Assembly (NCBI GenBank): GCA_030144725.1
Contig: JASKMD010000012.1
Coordinates: 2,859,555-2,923,554 of the forward strand
Reading direction: 5' to 3'
From: Haematococcus lacustris
Taxonomy: Eukaryota > Chlorophyta > Chlorophyceae > Chlamydomonadales > Haematococcaceae
DNA length: 64,000 nt
The notes beneath the pieces are model-generated. The model was not told the origin of the DNA, made no database searches, and was given only the letters and a program-made list of their open reading frames with translations. A program made the translations under genes and the position numbers. Shown in pieces: positions 28,101 through 39,849 of the stretch (position 1 is the first letter of the stretch; each line of letters opens with the position of its first letter).

Positions 28101-31100
28101 GAGGTGGGTGGGGTGGGCAGGGAGGGGAGGGTGGGCAGGGTGGGCAGGGTAGGCGAGGTGGGTGGGGTGGGCAGGGAGGGGAGGGTGGGCAGGGTGGGCA
28201 GGGTAGGCGAGGTGGGTGGGGTGGGCAGGGAGGGGAGGGTGGGCAGGGTGGGCAGGGTAGGCGAGGTGGGTGGGGTGGGCAGGGAGGGGAGGGTGGGCAG
28301 GGTGGGCAGGGTAGGCGAGGTGGGTGGGGTGGGCAGGGAGGGGAGGGTGGGCAGGGTGGGCAGGGTAGGCGAGGTGGGTGGGGTGGGCAGGGAGGGGAGG
28401 GTGGGCAGGGTGGGCAGGGTAGGCGAGGTGGGTGGGGTGGGCAGGGAGGGGAGGGTGGGCAGGGTGGGCAGGGTAGGCGAGGTGGGTGGGGTGGGCAGGG
28501 AGGGGAGGGTGGGCAGGGTGGGCAGGGTAGGCGAGGTGGGTGGGGTGGGCAGGGAGGGGAGGGTGGGCAGGGTGGGCAGGGTAGGCGAGGTGGGTGGGGT
28601 GGGCAGGGAGGGGAGGGTGGGCAGGGTGGGCAGGGTAGGCGAGGTGGGTGGGGTGGGCAGGGAGGGGAGGGTGGGCAGGGTGGGCAGGGTAGGCGAGGTG
28701 GGTGGGGTGGGCAGGGAGGGGAGGGTGGGCAGGGTGGGCAGGGTAGGCGAGGTGGGTGGGGTGGGCAGGGAGGGGAGGGTGGGCAGGGTGGGCAGGGTAG
28801 GCGAGGTGGGTGGGGTGGGCAGGGAGGGGAGGGTGGGCAGGGTGGGCAGGGTAGGCGAGGTGGGTGGGGTGGGCAGGGAGGGGAGGGTGGGCAGGGTGGG
28901 CAGGGTAGGCGAGGTGGGTGGGGTGGGCAGGGAGGGGAGGGTGGGCAGGGTGGGCAGGGTAGGCGAGGTGGGTGGGGTGGGCAGGGAGGGGAGGGTGGGC
29001 AGGGTGGGCAGGGTAGGCGAGGTGGGTGGGGTGGGCAGGGAGGGGAGGGTGGGCAGGGTGGGCAGGGTAGGCGAGGTGGGTGGGGTGGGCAGGGAGGGGA
29101 GGGTGGGCAGGGTGGGCAGGGTAGGCGAGGTGGGTGGGGTGGGCAGGGAGGGGAGGGTGGGCAGGGTGGGCAGGGTAGGCGAGGTGGGTGGGGTGGGCAG
29201 GGAGGGGAGGGTGGGCAGGGTGGGCAGGGTAGGCGAGGTGGGTGGGGTGGGCAGGGAGGGGAGGGTGGGCAGGGTGGGCAGGGTAGGCGAGGTGGGTGGG
29301 GTGGGCAGGGAGGGGAGGGTGGGCAGGGTGGGCAGGGTAGGCGAGGTGGGTGGGGTGGGCAGGGAGGGGAGGGTGGGCAGGGTGGGCAGGGTAGGCGAGG
29401 TGGGTGGGGTGGGCAGGGAGGGGAGGGTGGGCAGGGTGGGCAGGGTAGGCGAGGTGGGTGGGGTGGGCAGGGAGGGGAGGGTGGGCAGGGTGGGCAGGGT
29501 AGGCGAGGTGGGTGGGGTGGGCAGGGAGGGGAGGGTGGGCAGGGTGGGCAGGGTAGGCGAGGTGGGTGGGGTGGGCAGGGAGGGGAGGGTGGGCAGGGTG
29601 GGCAGGGTAGGCGAGGTGGGTGGGGTGGGCAGGGAGGGGAGGGTGGGCAGGGTGGGCAGGGTAGGCGAGGTGGGTGGGGTGGGCAGGGAGGGGAGGGTGG
29701 GCAGGGTGGGCAGGGTAGGCGAGGTGGGTGGGGTGGGCAGGGAGGGGAGGGTGGGCAGGGTGGGCAGGGTAGGCGAGGTGGGTGGGGTGGGCAGGGAGGG
29801 GAGGGTGGGCAGGGTGGGCAGGGTAGGCGAGGTGGGTGGGGTGGGCAGGGAGGGGAGGGTGGGCAGGGTGGGCAGGGTAGGCGAGGTGGGTGGGGTGGGC
29901 AGGGAGGGGAGGGTGGGCAGGGTGGGCAGGGTAGGCGAGGTGGGTGGGGTGGGCAGGGAGGGGAGGGTGGGCAGGGTGGGCAGGGTAGGCGAGGTGGGTG
30001 GGGTGGGCAGGGAGGGGAGGGTGGGCAGGGTGGGCAGGGTAGGCGAGGTGGGTGGGGTGGGCAGGGAGGGGAGGGTGGGCAGGGTGGGCAGGGTAGGCGA
30101 GGTGGGTGGGGTGGGCAGGGAGGGGAGGGTGGGCAGGGTGGGCAGGGTAGGCGAGGTGGGTGGGGTGGGCAGGGAGGGGAGGGTGGGCAGGGTGGGCAGG
30201 GTAGGCGAGGTGGGTGGGGTGGGCAGGGAGGGGAGGGTGGGCAGGGTGGGCAGGGTAGGCGAGGTGGGTGGGGTGGGCAGGGAGGGGAGGGTGGGCAGGG
30301 TGGGCAGGGTAGGCGAGGTGGGTGGGGTGGGCAGGGAGGGGAGGGTGGGCAGGGTGGGCAGGGTAGGCGAGGTGGGTGGGGTGGGCAGGGAGGGGAGGGT
30401 GGGCAGGGTGGGCAGGGTAGGCGAGGTGGGTGGGGTGGGCAGGGAGGGGAGGGTGGGCAGGGTGGGCAGGGTAGGCGAGGTGGGTGGGGTGGGCAGGGAG
30501 GGGAGGGTGGGCAGGGTGGGCAGGGTAGGCGAGGTGGGTGGGGTGGGCAGGGAGGGGAGGGTGGGCAGGGTGGGCAGGGTAGGCGAGGTGGGTGGGGTGG
30601 GCAGGGAGGGGAGGGTGGGCAGGGTGGGCAGGGTAGGCGAGGTGGGTGGGGTGGGCAGGGAGGGGAGGGTGGGCAGGGTGGGCAGGGTAGGCGAGGTGGG
30701 TGGGGTGGGCAGGGAGGGGAGGGTGGGCAGGGTGGGCAGGGTAGGCGAGGTGGGTGGGGTGGGCAGGGAGGGGAGGGTGGGCAGGGTGGGCAGGGTAGGC
30801 GAGGTGGGTGGGGTGGGCAGGGAGGGGAGGGTGGGCAGGGTGGGCAGGGTAGGCGAGGTGGGTGGGGTGGGCAGGGAGGGGAGGGTGGGCAGGGTGGGCA
30901 GGGTAGGCGAGGTGGGTGGGGTGGGCAGGGAGGGGAGGGTGGGCAGGGTGGGCAGGGTAGGCGAGGTGGGTGGGGTGGGCAGGGAGGGGAGGGTGGGCAG
31001 GGTGGGCAGGGTAGGCGAGGTGGGTGGGGTGGGCAGGGAGGGGAGGGTGGGCAGGGTGGGCAGGGTAGGCGAGGTGGGTGGGGTGGGCAGGGAGGGGAGG

Positions 31101-34100
31101 GTGGGCAGGGTGGGCAGGGTAGGCGAGGTGGGTGGGGTGGGCAGGGAGGGGAGGGTGGGCAGGGTGGGCAGGGTAGGCGAGGTGGGTGGGGTGGGCAGGG
31201 AGGGGAGGGTGGGCAGGGTGGGCAGGGTAGGCGAGGTGGGTGGGGTGGGCAGGGAGGGGAGGGTGGGCAGGGTGGGCAGGGTAGGCGAGGTGGGTGGGGT
31301 GGGCAGGGAGGGGAGGGTGGGCAGGGTGGGCAGGGTAGGCGAGGTGGGTGGGGTGGGCAGGGAGGGGAGGGTGGGCAGGGTGGGCAGGGTAGGCGAGGTG
31401 GGTGGGGTGGGCAGGGAGGGGAGGGTGGGCAGGGTGGGCAGGGTAGGCGAGGTGGGTGGGGTGGGCAGGGAGGGGAGGGTGGGCAGGGTGGGCAGGGTAG
31501 GCGAGGTGGGTGGGGTGGGCAGGGAGGGGAGGGTGGGCAGGGTGGGCAGGGTAGGCGAGGTGGGTGGGGTGGGCAGGGAGGGGAGGGTGGGCAGGGTGGG
31601 CAGGGTAGGCGAGGTGGGTGGGGTGGGCAGGGAGGGGAGGGTGGGCAGGGTGGGCAGGGTAGGCGAGGTGGGTGGGGTGGGCAGGGAGGGGAGGGTGGGC
31701 AGGGTGGGCAGGGTAGGCGAGGTGGGTGGGGTGGGCAGGGAGGGGAGGGTGGGCAGGGTGGGCAGGGTAGGCGAGGTGGGTGGGGTGGGCAGGGAGGGGA
31801 GGGTGGGCAGGGTGGGCAGGGTAGGCGAGGTGGGTGGGGTGGGCAGGGAGGGGAGGGTGGGCAGGGTGGGCAGGGTAGGCGAGGTGGGTGGGGTGGGCAG
31901 GGAGGGGAGGGTGGGCAGGGTGGGCAGGGTAGGCGAGGTGGGTGGGGTGGGCAGGGAGGGGAGGGTGGGCAGGGTGGGCAGGGTAGGCGAGGTGGGTGGG
32001 GTGGGCAGGGAGGGGAGGGTGGGCAGGGTGGGCAGGGTAGGCGAGGTGGGTGGGGTGGGCAGGGAGGGGAGGGTGGGCAGGGTGGGCAGGGTAGGCGAGG
32101 TGGGTGGGGTGGGCAGGGAGGGGAGGGTGGGCAGGGTGGGCAGGGTAGGCGAGGTGGGTGGGGTGGGCAGGGAGGGGAGGGTGGGCAGGGTGGGCAGGGT
32201 AGGCGAGGTGGGTGGGGTGGGCAGGGAGGGGAGGGTGGGCAGGGTGGGCAGGGTAGGCGAGGTGGGTGGGGTGGGCAGGGAGGGGAGGGTGGGCAGGGTG
32301 GGCAGGGTAGGCGAGGTGGGTGGGGTGGGCAGGGAGGGGAGGGTGGGCAGGGTGGGCAGGGTAGGCGAGGTGGGTGGGGTGGGCAGGGAGGGGAGGGTGG
32401 GCAGGGTGGGCAGGGTAGGCGAGGTGGGTGGGGTGGGCAGGGAGGGGAGGGTGGGCAGGGTGGGCAGGGTAGGCGAGGTGGGTGGGGTGGGCAGGGAGGG
32501 GAGGGTGGGCAGGGTGGGCAGGGTAGGCGAGGTGGGTGGGGTGGGCAGGGAGGGGAGGGTGGGCAGGGTGGGCAGGGTAGGCGAGGTGGGTGGGGTGGGC
32601 AGGGAGGGGAGGGTGGGCAGGGTGGGCAGGGTAGGCGAGGTGGGTGGGGTGGGCAGGGAGGGGAGGGTGGGCAGGGTGGGCAGGGTAGGCGAGGTGGGTG
32701 GGGTGGGCAGGGAGGGGAGGGTGGGCAGGGTGGGCAGGGTAGGCGAGGTGGGTGGGGTGGGCAGGGAGGGGAGGGTGGGCAGGGTGGGCAGGGTAGGCGA
32801 GGTGGGTGGGGTGGGCAGGGAGGGGAGGGTGGGCAGGGTGGGCAGGGTAGGCGAGGTGGGTGGGGTGGGCAGGGAGGGGAGGGTGGGCAGGGTGGGCAGG
32901 GTAGGCGAGGTGGGTGGGGTGGGCAGGGAGGGGAGGGTGGGCAGGGTGGGCAGGGTAGGCGAGGTGGGTGGGGTGGGCAGGGAGGGGAGGGTGGGCAGGG
33001 TGGGCAGGGTAGGCGAGGTGGGTGGGGTGGGCAGGGAGGGGAGGGTGGGCAGGGTGGGCAGGGTAGGCGAGGTGGGTGGGGTGGGCAGGGAGGGGAGGGT
33101 GGGCAGGGTGGGCAGGGTAGGCGAGGTGGGTGGGGTGGGCAGGGAGGGGAGGGTGGGCAGGGTGGGCAGGGTAGGCGAGGTGGGTGGGGTGGGCAGGGAG
33201 GGGAGGGTGGGCAGGGTGGGCAGGGTAGGCGAGGTGGGTGGGGTGGGCAGGGAGGGGAGGGTGGGCAGGGTGGGCAGGGTAGGCGAGGTGGGTGGGGTGG
33301 GCAGGGAGGGGAGGGTGGGCAGGGTGGGCAGGGTAGGCGAGGTGGGTGGGGTGGGCAGGGAGGGGAGGGTGGGCAGGGTGGGCAGGGTAGGCGAGGTGGG
33401 TGGGGTGGGCAGGGAGGGGAGGGTGGGCAGGGTGGGCAGGGTAGGCGAGGTGGGTGGGGTGGGCAGGGAGGGGAGGGTGGGCAGGGTGGGCAGGGTAGGC
33501 GAGGTGGGTGGGGTGGGCAGGGAGGGGAGGGTGGGCAGGGTGGGCAGGGTAGGCGAGGTGGGTGGGGTGGGCAGGGAGGGGAGGGTGGGCAGGGTGGGCA
33601 GGGTAGGCGAGGTGGGTGGGGTGGGCAGGGAGGGGAGGGTGGGCAGGGTGGGCAGGGTAGGCGAGGTGGGTGGGGTGGGCAGGGAGGGGAGGGTGGGCAG
33701 GGTGGGCAGGGTAGGCGAGGTGGGTGGGGTGGGCAGGGAGGGGAGGGTGGGCAGGGTGGGCAGGGTAGGCGAGGTGGGTGGGGTGGGCAGGGAGGGGAGG
33801 GTGGGCAGGGTGGGCAGGGTAGGCGAGGTGGGTGGGGTGGGCAGGGAGGGGAGGGTGGGCAGGGTGGGCAGGGTAGGCGAGGTGGGTGGGGTGGGCAGGG
33901 AGGGGAGGGTGGGCAGGGTGGGCAGGGTAGGCGAGGTGGGTGGGGTGGGCAGGGAGGGGAGGGTGGGCAGGGTGGGCAGGGTAGGCGAGGTGGGTGGGGT
34001 GGGCAGGGAGGGGAGGGTGGGCAGGGTGGGCAGGGTAGGCGAGGTGGGTGGGGTGGGCAGGGAGGGGAGGGTGGGCAGGGTGGGCAGGGTAGGCGAGGTG

Positions 34101-37100
34101 GGTGGGGTGGGCAGGGAGGGGAGGGTGGGCAGGGTGGGCAGGGTAGGCGAGGTGGGTGGGGTGGGCAGGGAGGGGAGGGTGGGCAGGGTGGGCAGGGTAG
34201 GCGAGGTGGGTGGGGTGGGCAGGGAGGGGAGGGTGGGCAGGGTGGGCAGGGTAGGCGAGGTGGGTGGGGTGGGCAGGGAGGGGAGGGTGGGCAGGGTGGG
34301 CAGGGTAGGCGAGGTGGGTGGGGTGGGCAGGGAGGGGAGGGTGGGCAGGGTGGGCAGGGTAGGCGAGGTGGGTGGGGTGGGCAGGGAGGGGAGGGTGGGC
34401 AGGGTGGGCAGGGTAGGCGAGGTGGGTGGGGTGGGCAGGGAGGGGAGGGTGGGCAGGGTGGGCAGGGTAGGCGAGGTGGGTGGGGTGGGCAGGGAGGGGA
34501 GGGTGGGCAGGGTGGGCAGGGTAGGCGAGGTGGGTGGGGTGGGCAGGGAGGGGAGGGTGGGCAGGGTGGGCAGGGTAGGCGAGGTGGGTGGGGTGGGCAG
34601 GGAGGGGAGGGTGGGCAGGGTGGGCAGGGTAGGCGAGGTGGGTGGGGTGGGCAGGGAGGGGAGGGTGGGCAGGGTGGGCAGGGTAGGCGAGGTGGGTGGG
34701 GTGGGNNNNNNNNNNNNNNNNNNNNNNNNNNNNNNNNNNNNNNNNNNNNNNNNNNNNNNNNNNNNNNNNNNNNNNNNNNNNNNNNNNNNNNNNNNNNNNN
34801 NNNNNNNNNNNNNNNNNNNNNNNNNNNNNNNNNNNNNNNNNNNNNNNNNNNNNNNNNNNNNNNNNNNNNNNNNNNNNNNNNNNNNNNNNNNNNNNNNNNN
34901 NNNNNNNNNNNNNNNNNNNNNNNNNNNNNNNNNNNNNNNNNNNNNNNNNNNNNNNNNNNNNNNNNNNNNNNNNNNNNNNNNNNNNNNNNNNNNNNNNNNN
35001 NNNNNNNNNNNNNNNNNNNNNNNNNNNNNNNNNNNNNNNNNNNNNNNNNNNNNNNNNNNNNNNNNNNNNNNNNNNNNNNNNNNNNNNNNNNNNNNNNNNN
35101 NNNNNNNNNNNNNNNNNNNNNNNNNNNNNNNNNNNNNNNNNNNNNNNNNNNNNNNNNNNNNNNNNNNNNNNNNNNNNNNNNNNNNNNNNNNNNNNNNNNN
35201 NNNNNCCAGCTTCCCCAGCTGCCTCACCACCGGCGGCGTCTGATTCAACGGTGACGGCGCCCGCCTGGAACAGCATCTCCAGGTCTGCGTGCACGCTGCT
35301 GACCTGGCACAGGCTGCCGTATGCGGTGCCCACACAGCGCACGTGGTAGGCCAGGTTGGCCAGGTTGAGGACCAGGTCGCATGCGCCCAGCTGCTGCTCC
35401 CGGGGTGATGAGGGGGGGCAGAGGAAGCTGGGCAGCAGCCTCTGGAACAGCTGGTAGCGCAAGACGACCTGAAGGGCCGGGGGGGAGGGGGGCCGGGGGG
35501 GAGGGGGGGCCGGTGGCGGGGCACACGTCTAGGGGGGAGGGGAGGGGGAGGGGTGCGGGGGGAGGGAGCCCCGTGAGGCACTAGGGGAAGCTGGTTTGAT
35601 GAGAAGGAAGGGACAGGAATGCAGAGGTTGAGGAGAGGGGAGGAGGGAGGAGGAAAGAGGAGGGAGGAGAAGGAAAGAGGAGGGAGGAGGAGGAAAGAGG
35701 GGGTGAGGAGGAGGAAAGAGGAGGGAGGAGGAGGAAAGAGGAGGGAGGAGGAGGAAAGAGAGGGTGAGGAGGAGGAAAGAGGAGGGAGGAGGAGGAAAGA
35801 GGAGGGAGGAGGAGGAAAGAGGGGGTGAGGAGGAGGAAAGAGGAGGGAGGAGGAGGAGGAAAGAGGAGGTGAGGAGGAGGAAAGAGGAGGGAGGAGGAGG
35901 AAAGAGGGGGTGAAGAGGAGGAAAGAGGAGGGAGGAGGAGGAAAGAGGAGGGAGGAGGAGGACAGAGGGGGTGAGGAGGAGGAAAGAGGAGGGAGGAGGA
36001 GGAAAGAGGAGGGAGGAGGAGGAAAGAGGGGGTGAGGAGGAGGAAAGAGGGGGTGAGGAGGAGGAAAGAGGGGGGTGAGGAGGAGGAAAGAGGAGGGAGG
36101 AGGAGGAAAGAGGGGGTGAGGAGGAGGAAAGAGGAGGGAGGAGGAGGAAAGAGGAGGGAGGAGGAGGAAAGAGGGGGTGAGGAGGAGGAAAGAGGGGGTG
36201 AGGAGGAGGAAAGAGGAGGGAGGAGAAGGAAAGAGGAGGGAGGAGGAGGAAAGAGGGGGTGAGGAGGAGGAAAGAGGAGGGAGGAGGAGGAAAGAGGAGG
36301 GAGGAGGAGGAAAGAGGAGGGAGGAGGAGGAAAGAGGAGGGAGGAGGAGGAAAGAGGGGGTGAGGAGGAGGAAAGAGGAGGGAGGAGGAGGAAAGAGGAG
36401 GGAGGAGGAGGAAAGAGGGGGTGAGGAGGAGGAAAGAGGAGGGAGGAGGAGGAAAGAGGAGGGAGGAGGAGGAAAGAGGAGGGAGGAGGAGGAAAGAGGA
36501 GGGAGGAGGAGGAAAGAGGGGGTGAGGAGGAGGAAAGAGGAGGGAGGAGGAGGAAAGAGGAGGGAGGAGGAGGAAAGAGGGGGTGAGGAGGAGGAAAGAG
36601 GAGGGAGGAGGAGGAAAGAGGGGGTGAGGAGGAGGAAAGAGGAGGGAGGAGGAGGAAAGAGGAGGGAGGAGGAGGAAAGAGGAGGGAGGAGGAGGAAAGA
36701 GGAGGGAGGAGGAGGAAAGAGGGGGTGAGGAGGAGGAAAGAGGGGGTGAGGAGGAGGAAAGAGGAGGGAGGAGGAGGAAAGAGGGGGTGAGGAGGAGGAA
36801 AGAGGAGGGGTGTAAGAGGGTGGGGGTTGAGAGGTGGGGGCTAACCCTACCCACTTGTGGGCAGCGCAGCTGGAGTTTGGGCAGGAAGGAGCTGAGTGAG
36901 AGTGGCACTTGGCAGGCGTGGCGTATGTAGCTGTCGGTGACCAAGGCCCTGAGGGAGCTCTTGCGGCTGCTGGACAGCAGGTGGATCTTGCTGCGCAGGC
37001 CACCCGCCCTGCTGCTGGTCAGTGCCTGGCAGGCACAGCAGCGGTGGCAGCACCAGCAAGGCAGCGGCAGAGGCTGCTGTGACGGTGGCACAGGCGGCGG

Positions 37101-39798
37101 CGGCAGCAGCGGCAGCAGGAGTAACGAGTAGCTGCAGTGGCGAGAGCAACCTACACCACACACGTTCTTGACAAGCAGGGCAGGCTGGCAGGCAAGCCAG
37201 CCATCCCCCTCCCTCCCCTCTCTTCCCCTTCCTCCCCTCCCCTCCCCTCCCCTCCCCTCCCCTCTCTTCCCCTTCCTCCCCTCCCCTCCCCTCCCCTACC
37301 TGCAGCAGCTCCTCAGTGAACTGCAGCCCCGGGCTGACCACTGCAGGCACTGCCGTCACGCTGGCCCCCGCCAGGCGCACGGACCAGGCGGACAGCAGCG
37401 AGGAGATGAAGGCGATCTGGTGGATCTGCAGGGGCCGGCTGCTGCTGGCGGCAGGGGGGGCTGCGGGGTCAGGCGGGGCACGGAAGTCAAACTTGGGCTT
37501 GCAGTGGGTCACAGTGTCCAGGGCTGCGGGTAGGGAGAGGAGGATGCTGGGGGAGGGCGGGGCGGTGGCTGCCCCTGCTGCATCCCCCCTGCCGCTGCTG
37601 CTGCTGCCTGGCTGCTGCTGCGGGGTGGCGGTGGCGGAGATAGTTCGCACCTGGACCAGGCGGCCCTGCAGGGGGAGGGGGGTCCAGGGTGCTAAGGGCA
37701 GGCAAAGGGTGAGGGCTGAGGGACAGGAAGGCGGTGGGGGCTGGGCTAGGGTGCGCTCGCATGCTTACTTCAGCAGGGCTAGCTTCAGCAGCTTCAGTGC
37801 GAGCACCATGCACCATGCTCCATGCTCCATGCACCATGACGACATTCACCAGCCTAATCAAGCCCTGCTCACACTTGCCTCCCCTGCCTTGGCTGTGCCT
37901 GCCTGCTTGCCTGCTTGACAGCCGGCTTGCCGGCCAGCCTGCCTGGGCCCACACTAACTAGCAGTCCAGGCAGCACAGGGCATTAACCCAGCCTGCCTGC
38001 CCCCCATCCCTTACCTGCACGACCAGGGAGGTCAAGCTGGGCATCAACAGCTGCACCCCCTCCACCGACAGCACCACAGCAGCAGCATGGCTCCTAGCCT
38101 GTCTGGCCGCCTGTGCTGGTGCTGCCGTCATGGGTGCCGCCTCCCCCTTGGGCCCATGTCCAGGTCTAGGCCCATGACCTGCTGCCGGGGCCTGGCAGAC
38201 CAGATGCAGGCCCAGGCGGGGACAGCGCACGCTCACCCGGAGCCCTGCAGCCACGCTCAGCCACATGCCTGAGGGGGTGGACGGGGGGCTGTTTCTACCT
38301 GACAACCTGCCACAGTGCACAATTCACCTGACCTGCGTCAATCAGCCGGGCAGTTACTCGCATGGGCAGTAAGACCACCAGAGCCATCAGCGCCCTGCCC
38401 TGCTTTGTGGGGTGATGGAGGGCTGTTTGAGGGCAGACAACAGATTAGCAAGTCCTGCCATTTCAACAGCGGCTGCTGGATCCACCCCTTTCATCACCTC
38501 ACGTTCCTGGCCATGTGGATGGTGATTGCCATGTGCGATGTGCAGTATGCGACCGCTGTGCACCCCAAGGTCAAGGAGCAGCAGGCAGCAGGCAGGGCAG
38601 CAGCTGATGGAGTAGCAGGGCTGTCTGGCATCTTTTGTCCTGTGCTCATGTGCTGCCCTTACTACTTACTTGCCTACTACTGACGAACTAGCTAGCTAAC
38701 TAACTAACCTGCTACTTACTGGTCACAGTCCTGCTACATATTATCAACCTGCTCACCCATCACTGACTCACGACTCATGCTGCATGGTGTTAAAGTGTGA
38801 CTGGCAATGGTGAGAGGCTTGAGTGAGAGGTGTGAGCAACAGCCATGAACAAGAGGTGTGCGTGACTGCTGTCAGTGAGAAGTGTGTGTGCGTGTGTAAT
38901 GTTCCAGGGTGGCGGAGTATGAGGTAGGTTGGACGAGTGTAATTGTGAGAGGGAGAGTGAGTGGGAGGGTTGAGGTCACACCACCCTCAGCTTACTTGAT
39001 GTGGTCTCAAGAGGTGAGGGGGAGGCCTGCGGCAGAGCATCCACAAAGGTGGCCAGCAGGTCCATGGCTGTCAGGCACTTCAGGTACTCCTCCTCATGCC
39101 TGCCTAGGTAACTACAGGCAGGCAAGTGAGCAGGCAGGCAAGTGAGCAGGCAGGCAAGTGAGCATAGCAGCAGGGTGGCTGCAGCAGCATCTCCACATCC
39201 AGCCTGTTGGCTGCCCAGCAAGCAGGCAGCTTTCCCTGCGGCCACAGCCAGGCCTGGACACTGCAGCTGCAGCCAAACTAAGCACCACTGGCAGCTCTGA
39301 CAGCTCTCACCCTCACCCCCCTGCTGCAGCTGCCCTCCCCCACGCCTCAGCCTGATCATGACCCACCCCATGCCCTGCCGGTCCTAAGCGGCAGCAGCTG
39401 CACCGGCCACCCGCTGCAGCTGCCAGCCCTGCACTGCTTGACCATGCCTGGTCACAAGCACAGCTACTGCTCCTACCACCCTGCCTGCTGCCTCCGCCCC
39501 CTACACAACCAACAAAGTGCATGCCGCTGGTGAGCCGGTGGTGCATGCCGCTGGCACCAGGAGCGCTGGGTACCATGAGCCAGGAGGTCGACCCCTTCTG
39601 ACAGCCCCCTGGCAACCCTCAGGGTAGGCCCCCAGTGGCAGCCCCCGGCCAGCGCCTGCTGCTCACATGGAGTGCCTGAGCGCTACGCAGGTGCGGTACA
39701 TCATGGCCTGCGCAAGTGTCAGCTTGCGCTCCAACTCCTGCAACTGCGCTGCCAGGGCCTTGGCTGCAGCACCACCAACAGCAGCAGCAACAGCAGGA

Positions 39799-39849
<51 letters not shown>

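Noticed and set aside
25220..37003. Overlapping open frames of more than 3,000 codons on both strands
   Set aside because: They exist only because the 54-bp unit is a multiple of three and stop-free. They read through 500 N and overlap genuine VPS13 exons in conflicting frames.
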